This document shows positions 24,925 to 37,232 of a DNA stretch of 64,000 nt, in pieces (the stretch's first letter is position 1; each line of letters opens with the position of its first letter). The DNA comes from Panax quinquefolius (Eukaryota > Streptophyta > Magnoliopsida > Apiales > Araliaceae). The stretch lies in the NCBI GenBank assembly GCA_020205615.1, contig CM035153.1, positions 100,461,735-100,525,734 of the forward strand, read 5' to 3'. Below the pieces are notes generated by a model, which saw only the letters and a program-made list of their open reading frames with translations, made no database searches and was not told where the DNA came from. Both the position numbers and the translations under genes were made by a program.

Positions 24925-26365
24925 TATGACGCCCCCAAAATAGGTATACATCACCCATTCTGAGTCGCCAAATATATGGTACATAATTTAAATACAAACT
25001 TCTTTTATACAATACGACAAAACGTAGCTGAGAGTTTCAACACGGATATTATCTCTTAGAGAGTATCCAAACTCAAATAAAGTCCTCATTACATTTATTA
25101 TCACACTAAATAGTGATGACTACTAAAAAAAACCCATCTCGGACCTTCATTTCATTCCCCGACTAGTCCCGGCTACGTTATCATTTCCTGAAGAGAACAA
25201 TGAAAGCAAAAGGGTGAGCTCAACTAGCCCAGTAAGAAATATTATGACTAAGATAATGCATAATAAATTATCGTTAGCCTTCAACAGTGTTAAACTGATA
25301 AAATACAATAGACATCAAGTTTAACTGCAGTGGAACAAGCAATCTATTAGAAGAGTCAAGTAGAGCATGATATCTACTATCTTCTATGATTTAAAAAGTT
25401 TAGCTACAATTTTATCGCTGAGACTCAGCTTAATAAATAATCAACATCATCGAATCATCCCTGCACTACGGGCCAAGGATATTTATTAGTATCACAACCA
25501 CGAATTATCCATGCACTACGGGCCAAGGATATTCGTGTTTTCACCAATGGTCATGATCATGCCAACAACTGTCCATCAATGCACTACGGGCCAATGAGGA
25601 GTTATACTGAATAATCTCTGGTCATAATCATACCAAGTCCATCTATGCACTATGGGCCACATATGACTTTCATTATAATATAAGCATGAGGATGATGACA
25701 ATGATATAAGATTTCAACTAAAAGAAAGCAAAGGATAAATTTTTAAAGATTTATAATTTAATTTATCCAGAATTTAATAATGTCCAAATTGTCAACATGA
25801 TACTGCTTTGTGGAGTAAAATTCAAGAATAATATTGTATCAAAAATGATTTGGACCGAAAGGAAATCAATTTTTATCATAAATAGTACCCCGGGTGAATA
25901 GTAACCTAGTGAATAGTACTCTGTGAATAGTACTTCATGAATAGTACCCTGTGAGTAGTATTCCGACATAAAAAGGTTAAAATTATCAAGAATGCTCAGA
26001 ATAATATTTCCATGAAAAGATAATGGATGAAGCACAAATATCAAGGATATTCTACTAATTTCATGGAGTATAGAAGCCCAAAACTTAACAAAATGAGTGT
26101 AGAATTCGAAATTTGAAACGAAATAATATTACTCACATACTACAGAGTATGGAAGAAAATATTATTTCTTACGAGTATTGAACAAAAATAATATCCCTTA
26201 CCTTAAAAAGAAGATTATTCCGACTGGTATAGCGGGGATATTCTTGAAGAAAATTTTTACTGTTTTCTACGCTCAAAGCTTTCTAAAACTCGAAAGAAAT
26301 ACGCTCACTATTTTAGAAGAAGAATTCTCTGATTCTGGTGTTATTTTTAATTCTAACTAAGCATC

Positions 26366-26374
26366 CTATTTATA
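26366..26374 (-). promoter_or_regulatory. TATA box in solo LTR
   Basis: Minus-strand TATAAATAG. The promoter is retained although the element body is gone. Confidence 0.5.
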
Positions 26375-26572
26375 GGAGAATGGAAGGGGTACTGTTTAAA
26401 AAATTTCACAGACGAAATAATCACCATTTCACGGATGCCTTAAGAAAACTCATGGACTGATTCTTTTTTCAATGCAACACATGCCCATTACTTTCTCTCT
26501 CTCACACACACACACATCACTTTCACCATACACCCATCACTTTTACCCACCACTTTCCACTCACACACACAT

Positions 26573-26577
<5 letters not shown>

Positions 26578-26615
<38 letters not shown>
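26578..26615. repeat. (AT)n microsatellite in the solo LTR
   Basis: About 19 AT units flanked by CA-rich sequence (ACACACACATC before, ACACACATCCC after). Confidence 0.85.
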
Positions 26616-26622
<7 letters not shown>

Positions 26623-27501
26623 CCCATACTTATATATATATTCCCTCCCCTTTACGTATACTCTCCCCCCCATTTCCAAACTCAATTCTTCCACATATGG
26701 GCCCCACATGTGGCCTCCACTTTTATTATAAAGAATAAATTTCTACCGATTATTTTGAAAAATGAGTAAATGGGGGTCCATATAATAAGCAAAATTACCA
26801 CAAATAATTCATAAAAATCACCTCAATATTTTTAACAACATTTATCATCATTATTATAATTCGCAATATTTAACAACCAGATCGTTCCCAGGAAAGAGGG
26901 GGCTTTCCGATAAGAATTTCTCTCTATTATAGCCTTGATTAGGTGACCAAACCTCTCCTCGATGTAACTTTCTAGACATCGTCGAATATTGTAAATAATA
27001 ATATGAATAACTTTGTCGTCTCAATTATTGATTTAATAATATAAAATATTGACAATAATTGAATCAAATAACGGAGATACTATCAAAGCAATTCTTTGAG
27101 CAATAATTGAATAAAACTTAGTGACTTCTCACGTAAGCGTCAATAATCAATACCGTGTGCTACTATGAAACCACGCGTATTACTGCACTTTTACCACCGG
27201 GTATTTCAACAGTTTAACGGTAAAACTTTCGCCGTTATTTTTATAAAAAGATATTTCTGTCGTTTTCTCATTCCGACAATAATTCCGTTGTGGGGTCCAC
27301 CAATGATTGTGCCGTCGTACGAATATTTCCTTTTAAAACGAATATTCCCCGACCAATCGAATATTTTATGACAACTTGCATACTTTGTAAAATTTATAAA
27401 TATTATCCACAATTATAACATTATATCAAATCCACACTATAATTTTCAAAAATATATTTCGAGAAAAATTGAACTTTATTTATGAAAATTGGGGTCTTAC
27501 A

Positions 27502-27799
27502 CTCACCCTTTTGCTTTCATTGTTCTCTTCAGCAAATGAGAACGTAGTCGGGACTAGTCGGGGAATTGAGTGATGGTTCGAGATGGTGGTTGTAGTAGTC
27601 CTCACTATTTTATAAAATAGTGTGATAATAATTATAATAAGGACTCCATTTGAGTTTGGATATTGTCTAGAAGACAATATTCGTGTTAAAACTCTCAGCT
27701 ATGTTTAGTCGTATTTTACACGACAGTTGTATAATTAAGTTTGTATTTGAATTCTGTACCATGTATTTGCCGACTCAGAATGGGTGATGGGGCGTCACA
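27502..27799 (+). repeat. Plus-strand LTR P2, right end
   Basis: Resumes with the duplicated CTCAC and runs to the LTR terminus GGGGCGTCACA at 27799. Compared with P1 the CTGTTTTG just before the end is deleted. Directly downstream is integrase-coding sequence rather than a primer site, so P2 is not attached to its own internal region here. Confidence 0.8.
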
Positions 27800-27800
27800 A

Positions 27801-28101
27801 TTGCAACAACTTGAAATTCCAGAATGGATGTGGGAGCACATTAACATGGATTTCGTTACTGGTCTTCCCAAGGTTTCTTAAGGCATAGATGCAATTTGGG
27901 TAATTGTCGATAGATTAACCAAGTCTTCTCATTTCTTACCTATACGAGAAACTTATTCACTTGAATGTCTTGCTCGTATATACATAAATGAGATTATAAG
28001 ACTGCACGGTATGCCAGTAACCATAGTTTCTGATTGAGGCCCAAGATTCACTTTACGATTTTGGGTCAGTTTGCAGAAAGCTATAGGCACTAATTTATGA
28101 T
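27801..28101 (+). pseudogene. Ty3/gypsy integrase core fragment (plus strand)
   Basis: Reads in one frame from 27801 through LQQLEIPEWMWEHINMDFV (first catalytic Asp), IDAIWVIVDRLTKSSHF, LHGMPVTIVSD (second catalytic Asp) and FWVSLQKAIGTN. There are stop codons at 27879 and 28035 and a final stop near 28099. It lies directly after the end of LTR P2, where gag would be expected for an intact element. It is probably the target that P2 inserted into, or the product of a deletion. Only about 100 residues remain. Confidence 0.8.
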
Positions 28102-28299
28102 TCGATTCTGCGACCTGGTTACGTGAGTAAACGAAAGCGTCTGCAGAATACAACCAATGATACATACGCTTGTTATGATATAAATTGAAGCTACTGCATA
28201 GTTAGCTTAGCGCTTTTGCCCATAAATTTGATTTTTTAAAATATACAATTCTATAATTGTTAATGTAGTGTGATGTTATGACTATTAAATGTGAGTTAT
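28102..28299. other. Unassigned spacer
   Basis: About 200 bp with no recognisable gene or terminus. The first bases may be decayed integrase sequence. I see nothing else. Confidence 0.3.
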
Positions 28300-29530
28300 T
28301 GTAATACCCGGCAAAATAAATAAATAAATAAATAAAATTGAATAATAAAAATTATTTTGTTTTAAATTATAATTGTACTTTGTCTTTTATTTGGGTCAAA
28401 CTAGTTAATTAATTTATTGGGCTAATAAGTATAAATTAAATTTGTAAAACTGGGCCTTAAAATTAATTGGGTTTAATTTATGTGGGTAATATTAAATTCT
28501 ATATAATTAGGAGAATTAATAAATAAAACCTAACCTACTTCAGTATTACACTCGATGCAAAGGGAAAAGAACGGAGAAAATAAAGGTGGCACTAAGTATC
28601 CGAACTTGAGAGGAAAAAAATTTCAAAGGCTCAATTAATTCACATATAAAGAGAGAAGGAAGTTGACAAATTCATACAGTATTACTCATGTGAGGAGATA
28701 AGAGGTAAATAATTCTTTGTTTTGATTTAGTTGCCATTCATGCAAGTCTTTGTTATGAATTGTTTATTAGTCTATTGATGAAAACTACTACCCATGCTAA
28801 TAGATAATTAATTGATTGATATTATACATGATCAATTTAGTACATGCATGGTATCTATATATAAGAATAAATTGCCAGATTTAAAAAGTGGGGTTGGAAA
28901 AATAAAATCAGTATCATGAATAATATAACATTGGACTATATATATATTGAACCTACTAAAAAGAAAAAAAAAATAGAATTGAATCATGATTTAAGGCTTC
29001 ATTATAAGCACTAATTCATAATATATATATATATTAAAAGAGAAATAATCATTAAAAGATTAATTATAATTTAATTTGAGTTTGTATTGTAACTTGATGT
29101 AGTTGGGGAAAATAATTTCATATTAGTATAAATTATAATTATTAAGTAATTTATAATTGTATTATTATTACTTTTTATTAGATTGGATGGAGGGAATTTA
29201 AGGAGTATATTTGGAATATAAATTTGGGTATTGCATTATCAATTCCAGGTACGGATTCCATACTTTTTCAGCGAGACTCTTTTGTTTTTGATTTGTTCGT
29301 TTCGTTATTCATTTCAAAATTTAGTATTGCCTCTCATAGTTATTCCTTTTCAATTTATTGTGATAGTTTTGTTTTGGCATTGTATTAGAACTCATATTTC
29401 TACTCTTTAGACTAGTGTATCATGTCTAAATTTTATTTTGATATTTGTAATGATGTACATGTTAATATATATTTTGGAGACTTTGTGTTTTTGATTCGGT
29501 TTAATTTAACATGTACATATTAGAACCCTT
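28300..29530 (+). repeat. Possible LTR of another gypsy family, interrupted by LTR P3
   Basis: Begins TGTAATACCCGGC followed by (AAAT)n, a start typical of some plant gypsy LTRs. It then runs as AT-rich non-coding sequence until LTR P3 begins at 29531. No second end, primer site or coding domain is seen. I cannot exclude host intergenic DNA. Confidence 0.3.
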
Positions 29531-30721
29531 TGTAAGACCCCAACTTTTTATGAATAAAGATTTAATTTTCTCTAAATATTATTTTGAATAATAAGGTGTG
29601 ATTTGATATAATGTTATAGTTATGGGTGGTTTGTGCAAATTTTGCAAGTAAGCAAGTTGTTATAAAATATTCGTTTTGTCGGGAATATTCGTACGACGAT
29701 ATAATCATTGGTGGACCCCACAACGAAATTACTGTCGGATTTAGAAAGTGACATAAATAACCTTTTTATAAAAATAACGGTAAGACTTTTACCGTTAAAC
29801 TATTGAATTACCCGGTGATAAAAGTACAGTAATGCTCGTGGTTGCACAGTAGCACATGGTATTGTACAGTATCTCTGATTATTGATGCTTACTTAAAAAG
29901 TCACTCAGTTTTATTCAATTATTGCCACAATAGTTGCTGCATAGTATCTCATATTATTGATTCAATTATTATCACAGTATCATCTGCATAATATTTTATA
30001 TTATTAAATCAATAATTGAAACGACAAAGTTATTCATATTATTATTTGCATTATTGACAATGTCCAGAAAGTTCTGTCGAGAAAAGGGGTTGGGTTATCT
30101 AATTGCGCGCCAATAAGGAGAAGTCCTTATCGAAAAGCCCCTTCTTTCCCGAGAATGATCTGGTTGTTAATATTGTGAGTTATAATATTAATGATGAATA
30201 ATTGTTGAAAGATTAAAAATGTGTTTATTGAAGATAAGTGATTTATGATAAATATTTATTTAATTTTGGATATAAATATAGGGGTTTATCATGAAGTATT
30301 TGTTATAAATTTGGCTTATTACATGACCCCCACTTACTCATTTTTTAAAATCGTCGGTAGAAATTTATGTCAGTTTTGTTTTATTATTATTATAATAGTA
30401 ATAAAATAGAAAACTTTTTATATAAAACAGAATACTTTTTATATTATATATAAAGTTATTCATTTTATTAGATTATAAATAGAATATATTATATTTTATA
30501 TAAAGTTTTCGTTTTATTAGAATATTTTATTGCAAAGTGCTGTATAGTAAAATTAAAATTTCGCCAAATTCAGTCGCCCGTGAAGGTTTTACTGTGCGTC
30601 CGTGATTATTCTTAAATAGTACCCTGCCATTCTCCTATAAATAGGATGCTTAATTTAGAAATGAAAATCACACCAGAATTAGAGAATTTTTATTCTATAA
30701 TATTGTGCGTATTTCTTTCTA
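29531..30721 (+). repeat. Plus-strand Tekay-like LTR P3, first part
   Basis: Starts at the LTR terminus TGTAAGACCCC and has a TATAAATAG box at 30636-30644. It is interrupted at 30722 by a transposon (duplicated TTTCTTTCTA at 30712-30721). It continues at 32405 and again at 41893 after the E2 insertion. Confidence 0.88.
30636..30644 (+). promoter_or_regulatory. TATA box in LTR P3
   Basis: TATAAATAG, plus strand. The following transposon is inserted about 80 bp downstream, so it would lie in the transcribed leader. Confidence 0.5.
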
Positions 30722-31891
30722 GGGATAAATAACCTTTTGGTCACTGTACAGGGGTTCGATTTTCATTGTGGTTACCGAAACTTTTTTTGTTACAATCAAA
30801 TAACTGTACTCTCAAAAACTTATAAAATGGTCATTCCGTTCGATTTTCGTCTTAAAATTTGACGGAAATGCTGACTGTGCATATTGAGTCGTTATTTTTG
30901 CTGATGTGGCCCGTTATTTTTGTTGACGTGGAGGGTTAAAAATTTTCTTAAAGAAAATGTTACTCACAAGTCTCGAACTCTAGACCTCTCCAAACTAGAA
31001 ATCTTATATTCCAACATAAACCATTGTGCCAACTATCTACCATGCTTAAATTTATATAATTGTAATAATGATGCTAGTTAGTATTATTATTATTATTATT
31101 ATTATTTTTATTCTCTTCTACATTAATTACATGTTAAAAGTATCAATATTTTTTTCATTCCAAAGTCCCATGCATGTCTCCTGCAGAAACTTGCCATGTA
31201 CCCTCTTGTTAGTGTAGTAATATAATGGAACAAAGTTCGCGATTAAAATAATTAAAACTTACAAACTTTGGATCCATAAATTAATGTTATTGTTTCTACA
31301 TTTTTTAGGCAAAAAACAAAAAAAACTGCAGTTTAAAAAACAAAAAACAACGAAAAAAAAACCAAACATAAAAAATAACAAAAAAAGCAAAAAACAAAAA
31401 AAAAACAACGCACACAAAAAACTGCATAAAAAAACTGCAGTTTTTTTATTTTTAATTTTTTTTGTAATAATAAAATGCAGTTTTTTTATTTTTATTAAAA
31501 AAAACTGCGTTTTTTATAAAAAAAAATTGCATAAAAAAAACAAAACACAAAAAAAGAAACTGCAAATTACAAAAAACTGCATTTTAATTTTATTATAAAC
31601 AAAAATAAAAACCAAATAAAAACTGCAAATTACATAAAAGCTGTGTTTTTTTATGTTTTTTTGCGTTGTTGCTTTTTTTTTTTTGCTTTTTTTTTGTTTT
31701 TTTTTAAATTGCGTTTTTTTGTGTGCATTGTTGTTGTTGTTGTTTTTTTTTGCGTTGTTTGTTGTTTTTTTGCATTGTTTTTGTTTTTTGTTTTATTAAA
31801 AAAAACTATATTTTTTTATTATTACAAAAAAATTTTGTTTTTTTTATTATAAAAAACTGTGTAGTTTAGGATAGTAAATCATATTTAAGCC

Positions 31892-31941
<50 letters not shown>

Positions 31942-32404
31942 GAAATACTATAGTGTATTATCCCTTTTTGGTCATCAGATTATTACAATAATAATTATTA
32001 TTATTACAATTATTATTATTATTATTACAATTCCTAGAAACGATGCTATTTAGTTTAAATATTAGTATTACATAAATTTAAGCATGGTAGATAGTTTGCA
32101 CTATGGTTTTTGTTAGAATATAAGGTTTGTAATTTGGAGAGGTCTAGAGTTTGAGACTTGTGAGTAATATTTTCTTTAAGAAAATTTTTAACCTCCACAT
32201 CAGCAAAAATAACGGGCCACCGTCAGCAAAAATAACGGCTCAATATGCACAGTCAGCATTTTCGTCCGTTTTTGGACGAAAATCGAACGGAATGAGCATT
32301 TTGTAAGATTTTGAGAGTACAGTTATTCGATTGTAACAAAAAAAGTTTCGGTAACCACAATGAAAATCGGACCCCAGTACAGTGACCAAAAGGTTATTTA
32401 TCCC
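30722..32404. mobile_element. Non-autonomous long-TIR MULE-like transposon
   Basis: A 1683-bp element with inverted ends GGGATAAATAACC...GGTTATTTATCCC. The inverted repeats are very long (about 30722-31075 and 32044-32404, roughly 355 bp each, with small differences). It is flanked by an exact 10-bp duplication TTTCTTTCTA (30712-30721 and 32405-32414), in the size range of Mutator-like elements. The centre (about 31284-31860) is homopolymer A or T broken by CTGCA-type islands, flanked by (ATT)n tracts at about 31080-31108 and 31893-31940. No transposase is encoded; the Lys- and Phe-rich open frames there are artefacts of homopolymer runs. Confidence 0.88.
31893..31940. repeat. (ATT)n microsatellite
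   Basis: About 16 ATT units inside the non-autonomous transposon. A shorter ATT tract lies at the inner end of the opposite arm. Confidence 0.85.
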
Positions 32405-33377
32405 TTTCTTTCTAATATAAGGATACTTTGAGTGTAGCAAATAGTGCAAGTTTTTTTCAAGAATATCCCCGCTATACCAGTCAGAATTACTCTCCTTTTA
32501 AGGTAAGGGATATTATTTTCGTTCAATATTCGTAAGAAATATTATTTTCTTCCATACTCTATAGTATGTAAGTAATATTATTTCATTTCATATTCATATA
32601 TCTACACTTATTTTGATAAGTATTGCTTCTATACTCCCTGAAATTAGTAGAATATCCTTGAATTTTGCGCTTAATCTAGTATCGTTTCACTTAAATATTT
32701 TCGGAATGTTTTTATTAAATTTTAATCTTTTCATGTAGGGGTACTATTCACGGGATACTATTCACCTGGGGTACTATTCATACGGTACTATTCATGGGTA
32801 CTATTCATATATACGGTACTATTCACGGGGTTCTATTTATGAAATACTATTCACGGGGTACTATTCACGAAAAAAAAATTGGTTTCTTTTCTGTCCAAAT
32901 TATTTTTAATACATGAATATCATTCTTGAATCTTACTCCACAATTAATTATCATGTTGACAATTTAGACATTCTAAAACTCTGGATAAATTAAATTATAA
33001 ATCTTTAATATTTATCATTAATCTCACTTGATTGATTTCTTATATAATTGTCATCATCCTCATGCTTATATTGTGGTGAAAGTCATCTTTGGCCCGTAGT
33101 GCATAGATGGACTATTGATTGGTATGATTATGACCAGGAATTATGTATCGGTATAATCATGACTTGTAATGTTACAAACAAATGATGTGTTAAAAGTCCT
33201 CTTTGGTCCGTAGTGCATAGATAGACAGTTGTTTGGCATGATCATAACCATTGGAGATACTAACGAATATCTTTGGCTCGTAGTGCATGGATAATTCGGT
33301 GATGTGGATTATTTTTTGAGTTGTGTTACAGAGATAAAATATTGATGTTGAACTTTTAAATCATAGAAGATAGTAGA
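32405..33377 (+). repeat. Plus-strand LTR P3, second part
   Basis: Resumes with the duplicated TTTCTTTCTA. It contains ACTATTCACGGGGT-type repeats (about 32735-32870) and GGCCCGTAGTGCATAGATGG repeats (about 33080-33290). It ends with GTAGA (33373-33377), the target duplication of E2. Confidence 0.85.
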
Positions 33378-36243
33378 TGTGACGCCCCTAAAATAGGTAT
33401 ACATCACCCATCTTGAGTCGCCAAATACATGGTACAAAATTCAAAACAATTTAATTATACTTAGTCGTGTAAAATATGACAAAACATAATCTAAGAGTTT
33501 TAATAAGAATATTGTCATTTAGAAAATAGCCACACTCAATGGAGTTCTCATTACATTTATTGTCACACTATTTAACAGAATAGTGAGGACTACTAATGCT
33601 ATCATCTGGACCGTCACTCCATTCCCAGACTAGTCCCGGCTACGTTCTCATTTCCTGAAGAGAACAATGAAAGCAAAAGAGTGAGCTCAACTAGCCCAGT
33701 AAGAAATATTATGCATAAGATAATGCATAATAAATTATCGTTAGCCTATAACAGTGTTAAACTGATACAATATAACAAACATCAAGTTTAACTGCAACGG
33801 AACAAGCAATCCATTAGAAGAGTTAAGTAGAGAATAAAATCTACTATCTTCTATGATTTAAAAGGTTTTTCATCACTTTTATCGCTGAGACTCAGCTTAA
33901 TAAATAATCCACAACATCGAATCACCCCTGCACTACGGCCAAGGATATTCTTTTGTATCACGACCATAAATTATCCATGCACTACGGGCCAATGATATTT
34001 GTGTTTTCATTAATGGTCATGATCATGACAACAACTGTCCATCAATGCATTATGGGCCAATGAGGACTTTTACCACATCATTTGTAACATTACGGTCATG
34101 ATTATACCGAATGATCCCTGTTCATAATCATACCAAGTCCATCTATGCACTGCAGGCCATAGATGACTTTCAACAGAATATAAACATGAGGATGATGATA
34201 ATGATATAGGAATTCAATAAAACAAGTTCAAGAATAAATTTTTAAAGATTTATAATCTAATTTATCCAGAAATTGTCAGCTTGATACTTCTTTGTAGAGT
34301 AAAATTCAAGAATGCTCAGAAGAATATTTACATGAAAAGATACTGGATGAAGCGCAAATATCAAGGATATCCCACTAATTTCATGGAGTATACAAACTAA
34401 AACTTTAACCAACTGAGTATAATAAAGAATGGAATAACAAAAGAATTCACCAGGCATGCGATAGACCGCACAGACAGGTTATTCCAACAGAATAATAAAT
34501 AATGGAACCAGGTCATGCTTAAACGCACAGACAGGATATTCCAATAGAATAATAAATAATGGAACCAGGTCATGTGTAAACGCACAGACATGATATTCCA
34601 ATAGAATAATAAAGAATGGAATAACAGAAGACTTCACCAAGCATGCGACAGATCGCACAAACAGGTTATTCCAACAAAATAATAAATAATGGAACCAAGT
34701 CATGCGTAATACGCACAGACATGATGTTCCAACAGAATAATAAGGAATGGAATAACAAAAGAATTTTACCATGTATGCGGTACTTCGCATAAACAGGTTA
34801 TTCCAACATAATAATAAAGAATGGAATAACAAAAGAATTTCACCATGTATACGATAGTCCGCGTATACAGGTTATTCCAACAGAATAATAAGGGATGGAA
34901 TAACAATAGCTCTCTTCATGAATATGAAAGAAATAATGCCCCTTACCTTAGAAAAAATGGATACTGGAATAGTGAGGTAGCAGACTTCTCTTCTTCTTTC
35001 TCTCTATAATTTCTCTCTATAATAATTGCTCTATATCTTGAGTGAATTGGTGAAGAATAATGAAGAAATGAGCTTCTATTTATAGGAAAATATAGTTCCG
35101 ATAATTTCACATTTTGGGGCTCAGGATATTACAGTATAATACCTTCCTCTTTTCCTTTATTTTTAATTTAGTCTTGCAAGTATTATCAAACTTGTACCAC
35201 CTCCCCTAATAGTAAATCATGTGAATCAATAGTAAATCATGTGAATCAATAGTTCTAGACATGTGAAAATACAAATTACAGTATAGTACCTCCATTTATA
35301 CCTCCATTTTTAACTTATTCATGCAAGTATTATCAATCTTGCACCAACTCCCCTAATAGTAACAAGAATGTGAATCAATAGTACACACATGTGAACAAAT
35401 AGTTATAATCATGTGAATTAATAGCAATTAATTGCTTATTTATCCGATTAATTACCCGGCTGGTCATTATAACTACCAGACATCCATTAATACCGAAATA
35501 AATGTCGATTTCCACTAACACTAATAATTCCAACACAATGGAACTATCAATTTCATCTTTAATCAACACGAACTTATTCATCATTAATATTATAACTCAC
35601 AATATTTAATAACCAGGTCGTTCCCAGGAAAGAAGGGGCTTTCCGATAAGGATTTCTCCTTATTGGCGCGCAATTAGATGACCAAACCTCTCATTGACAG
35701 AACTTCTAGACATTATAAATATTGAAATTTAATAATATAAATAACTTTTTTATCTCAATTATTTATTTAATAACATAAAATGCAGATGATACTGTGACAA
35801 TAATTGAATCAATAATATGAGAGATATGATGCAACAATTACTGTAGCAATAATTGAGTGACTTCTCACGTAAGCATCAATAACCAATACCGTATTACTAC
35901 TATGCAACCACAGCGTATTCATCGTACTTTTACTACTAGGGTAGTTCAAATAGTTTTAACGGTAAAACTTTCGCCGTTATTTTTATAAAATGATAATTCT
36001 GTCATTTTCTAACTACAACAATTCTTTCGTTGTGGGGTCCACCAATGATTGTGCCGTCGTACGGATATTCCCGAACAAAAAGAATATTCCCCGGCCAAAC
36101 AAATATTTTATAACAACTTGCATACTTTGCAAAATTTTTAAATATTATCCACAACTATAACATTATATCAAATCCACGCCATAATATTCAAAAAAATATT
36201 TTGATAAATTTAAACCTTTATTCATAAAATTTGGGGTCTCACA
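33378..36243 (-). repeat. 3' LTR of E2
   Basis: 2866 bp, + strand ends TGTGACG...TCTCACA. It carries about seven 65-75 bp tandem units (GGAATAACAGAAGAATTCACC ending region, with TTATTCCAACAGAATAATAA) at about 34430-34880. It also has a minus-strand TATAAATAG box (35076-35084) and TGTGAATCAATAGT repeats (about 35205-35415). Confidence 0.93.
35076..35084 (-). promoter_or_regulatory. TATA box in E2 3' LTR
   Basis: Minus-strand TATAAATAG. Confidence 0.5.
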
Positions 36244-36540
36244 ATCTCCCCTCCTTATAAAATTTTACCCTCGAAATTTACGTACGTACCTGGTATGATG
36301 AGGATACCTTGACTTCATTTCAGATTCTAACTCTTATGGTATAACCTTTGAGTGTTGAATACGATCCTTCTTATCTAAGATTTTAACATGTATCTCCTCA
36401 TACGTTAAATCTTCTGCTATCTCATCTAGTTCTAATTTAATAATGTGGTTCGGGTAATCTATATATTTACGTAACATCAATACGTGAAAAACGTTATGAA
36501 CACGCGACATACTTGGCGGTAAAACGAGTCTATAGGCCAC
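36244..36540 (-). pseudogene. Polypurine tract and integrase C-terminal/chromodomain-like tail of E2
   Basis: The polypurine tract (minus strand TAAGGAGGGGAGAT) lies at 36244-36257 next to the 3' LTR. Upstream on the minus strand, 36540-36334 encodes the integrase C-terminal segment ([44 protein letters not shown]). The catalytic core and zinc finger that should precede it are missing: the sequence jumps at about 36541-36600 from the RNase H-integrase linker to this tail. Confidence 0.8.
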
Positions 36541-36545
36541 AGTTC

Positions 36546-37110
36546 CTACTCGATCAAGGATTTTAAATGGGCTAATAAAATCAAGGGTTGAGATTTCCTC
36601 TCTTCATCGATTCTTGCTTCTAGAATAACGCCCTCTTGAACCTTCTTTTTCACATTCATCAGATTCGGGTGTGTAGCTTGAGCGGCTTTAACTTTATCGA
36701 TTAAAGTCGTTTGTACTCGTATATTCGTTATCTTTACGTGGGTCCCTAGAGTCTTTAACTCTATCTTCATCATTTGTAAGTTATACGAAATGGGTTTTTG
36801 TGTCAACAACATTGCACTCGTGAACGCATACAATCTTCTACTCAACGCGTCAGCTACCGCATTCGCTCTTCCACGATGATATTGAATGGTATAATCGTAA
36901 TCTTTAACAGCTCGAGCCAACGACTTTGGCACATTATACGTTCGCTTTGGTTGAAGAAATATTTGAGGGTTTTAGAAATGGGTTTTGTACTGGGGTCAAT
37001 ACAAAATTCAAATTCACGCTCTAGGATAGGCCAAGAAGTCTTCAAGAATACGTCAGGAAATTTATTAATAATAAAAATATCATTCAAAACTGTGACCCTC
37101 ATCCAAGACT
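36546..37110 (-). pseudogene. RT N-terminus fused to RNase H tail of E2
   Basis: Two remnants. At 37102-36960 there is the RT entry (NKFPDVF, FEFCIDPSTKPISKT), which stops before any catalytic motif. After a junction near 36960-36940 comes the end of RNase H and the linker (RWLELLK; KDYDYTIQYHRGRANAVADA; about 36945-36600), ending [18 protein letters not shown] fingers, palm (YxDD) and thumb and nearly all of RNase H are gone, so E2 cannot make its own cDNA. Confidence 0.8.
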
Positions 37111-37232
37111 TGGATAGTACATCATATTGATACCTATTAACTTGCCACCGTTATTCACGATGTCCCCTACGGATATTCTGGCTTCGGTGTATTCCAAGAC
37201 TTGGAAGTCACCAGCGAAGGGCTCGGGGCTCT

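Larger units (their letters stand above)
24925..27501 (-). repeat. Solo LTR (minus strand) with CTCAC target duplication
   Basis: A 2577-bp LTR with + strand ends TATGACGCCCCC (first G mutated) and GGTCTTACA. It is flanked on both sides by CTCAC (24920-24924 and 27502-27506), and no internal region is attached. This is the footprint of LTR-LTR recombination. It has a minus-strand TATAAATAG box (26366-26374), CTATTCA-type repeats (25880-25970), CCATGCACTACGGGCCAA repeats (25455-25660) and an (AT)n tract (26578-26615). The host sequence is the opposite-strand LTR P2. Confidence 0.92.

Noticed and set aside
31284..31852. Open reading frames of about 70-105 codons rich in Lys or Phe
   Set aside because: They are translations of A-runs and T-runs in the core of the non-autonomous transposon and show no domain.
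34397..34832. Minus-strand open frames with repeated WFHYLLFCWN-type peptides
   Set aside because: Translation of the 65-75 bp tandem units of the E2 LTR; the repeat is non-coding in the other LTRs.
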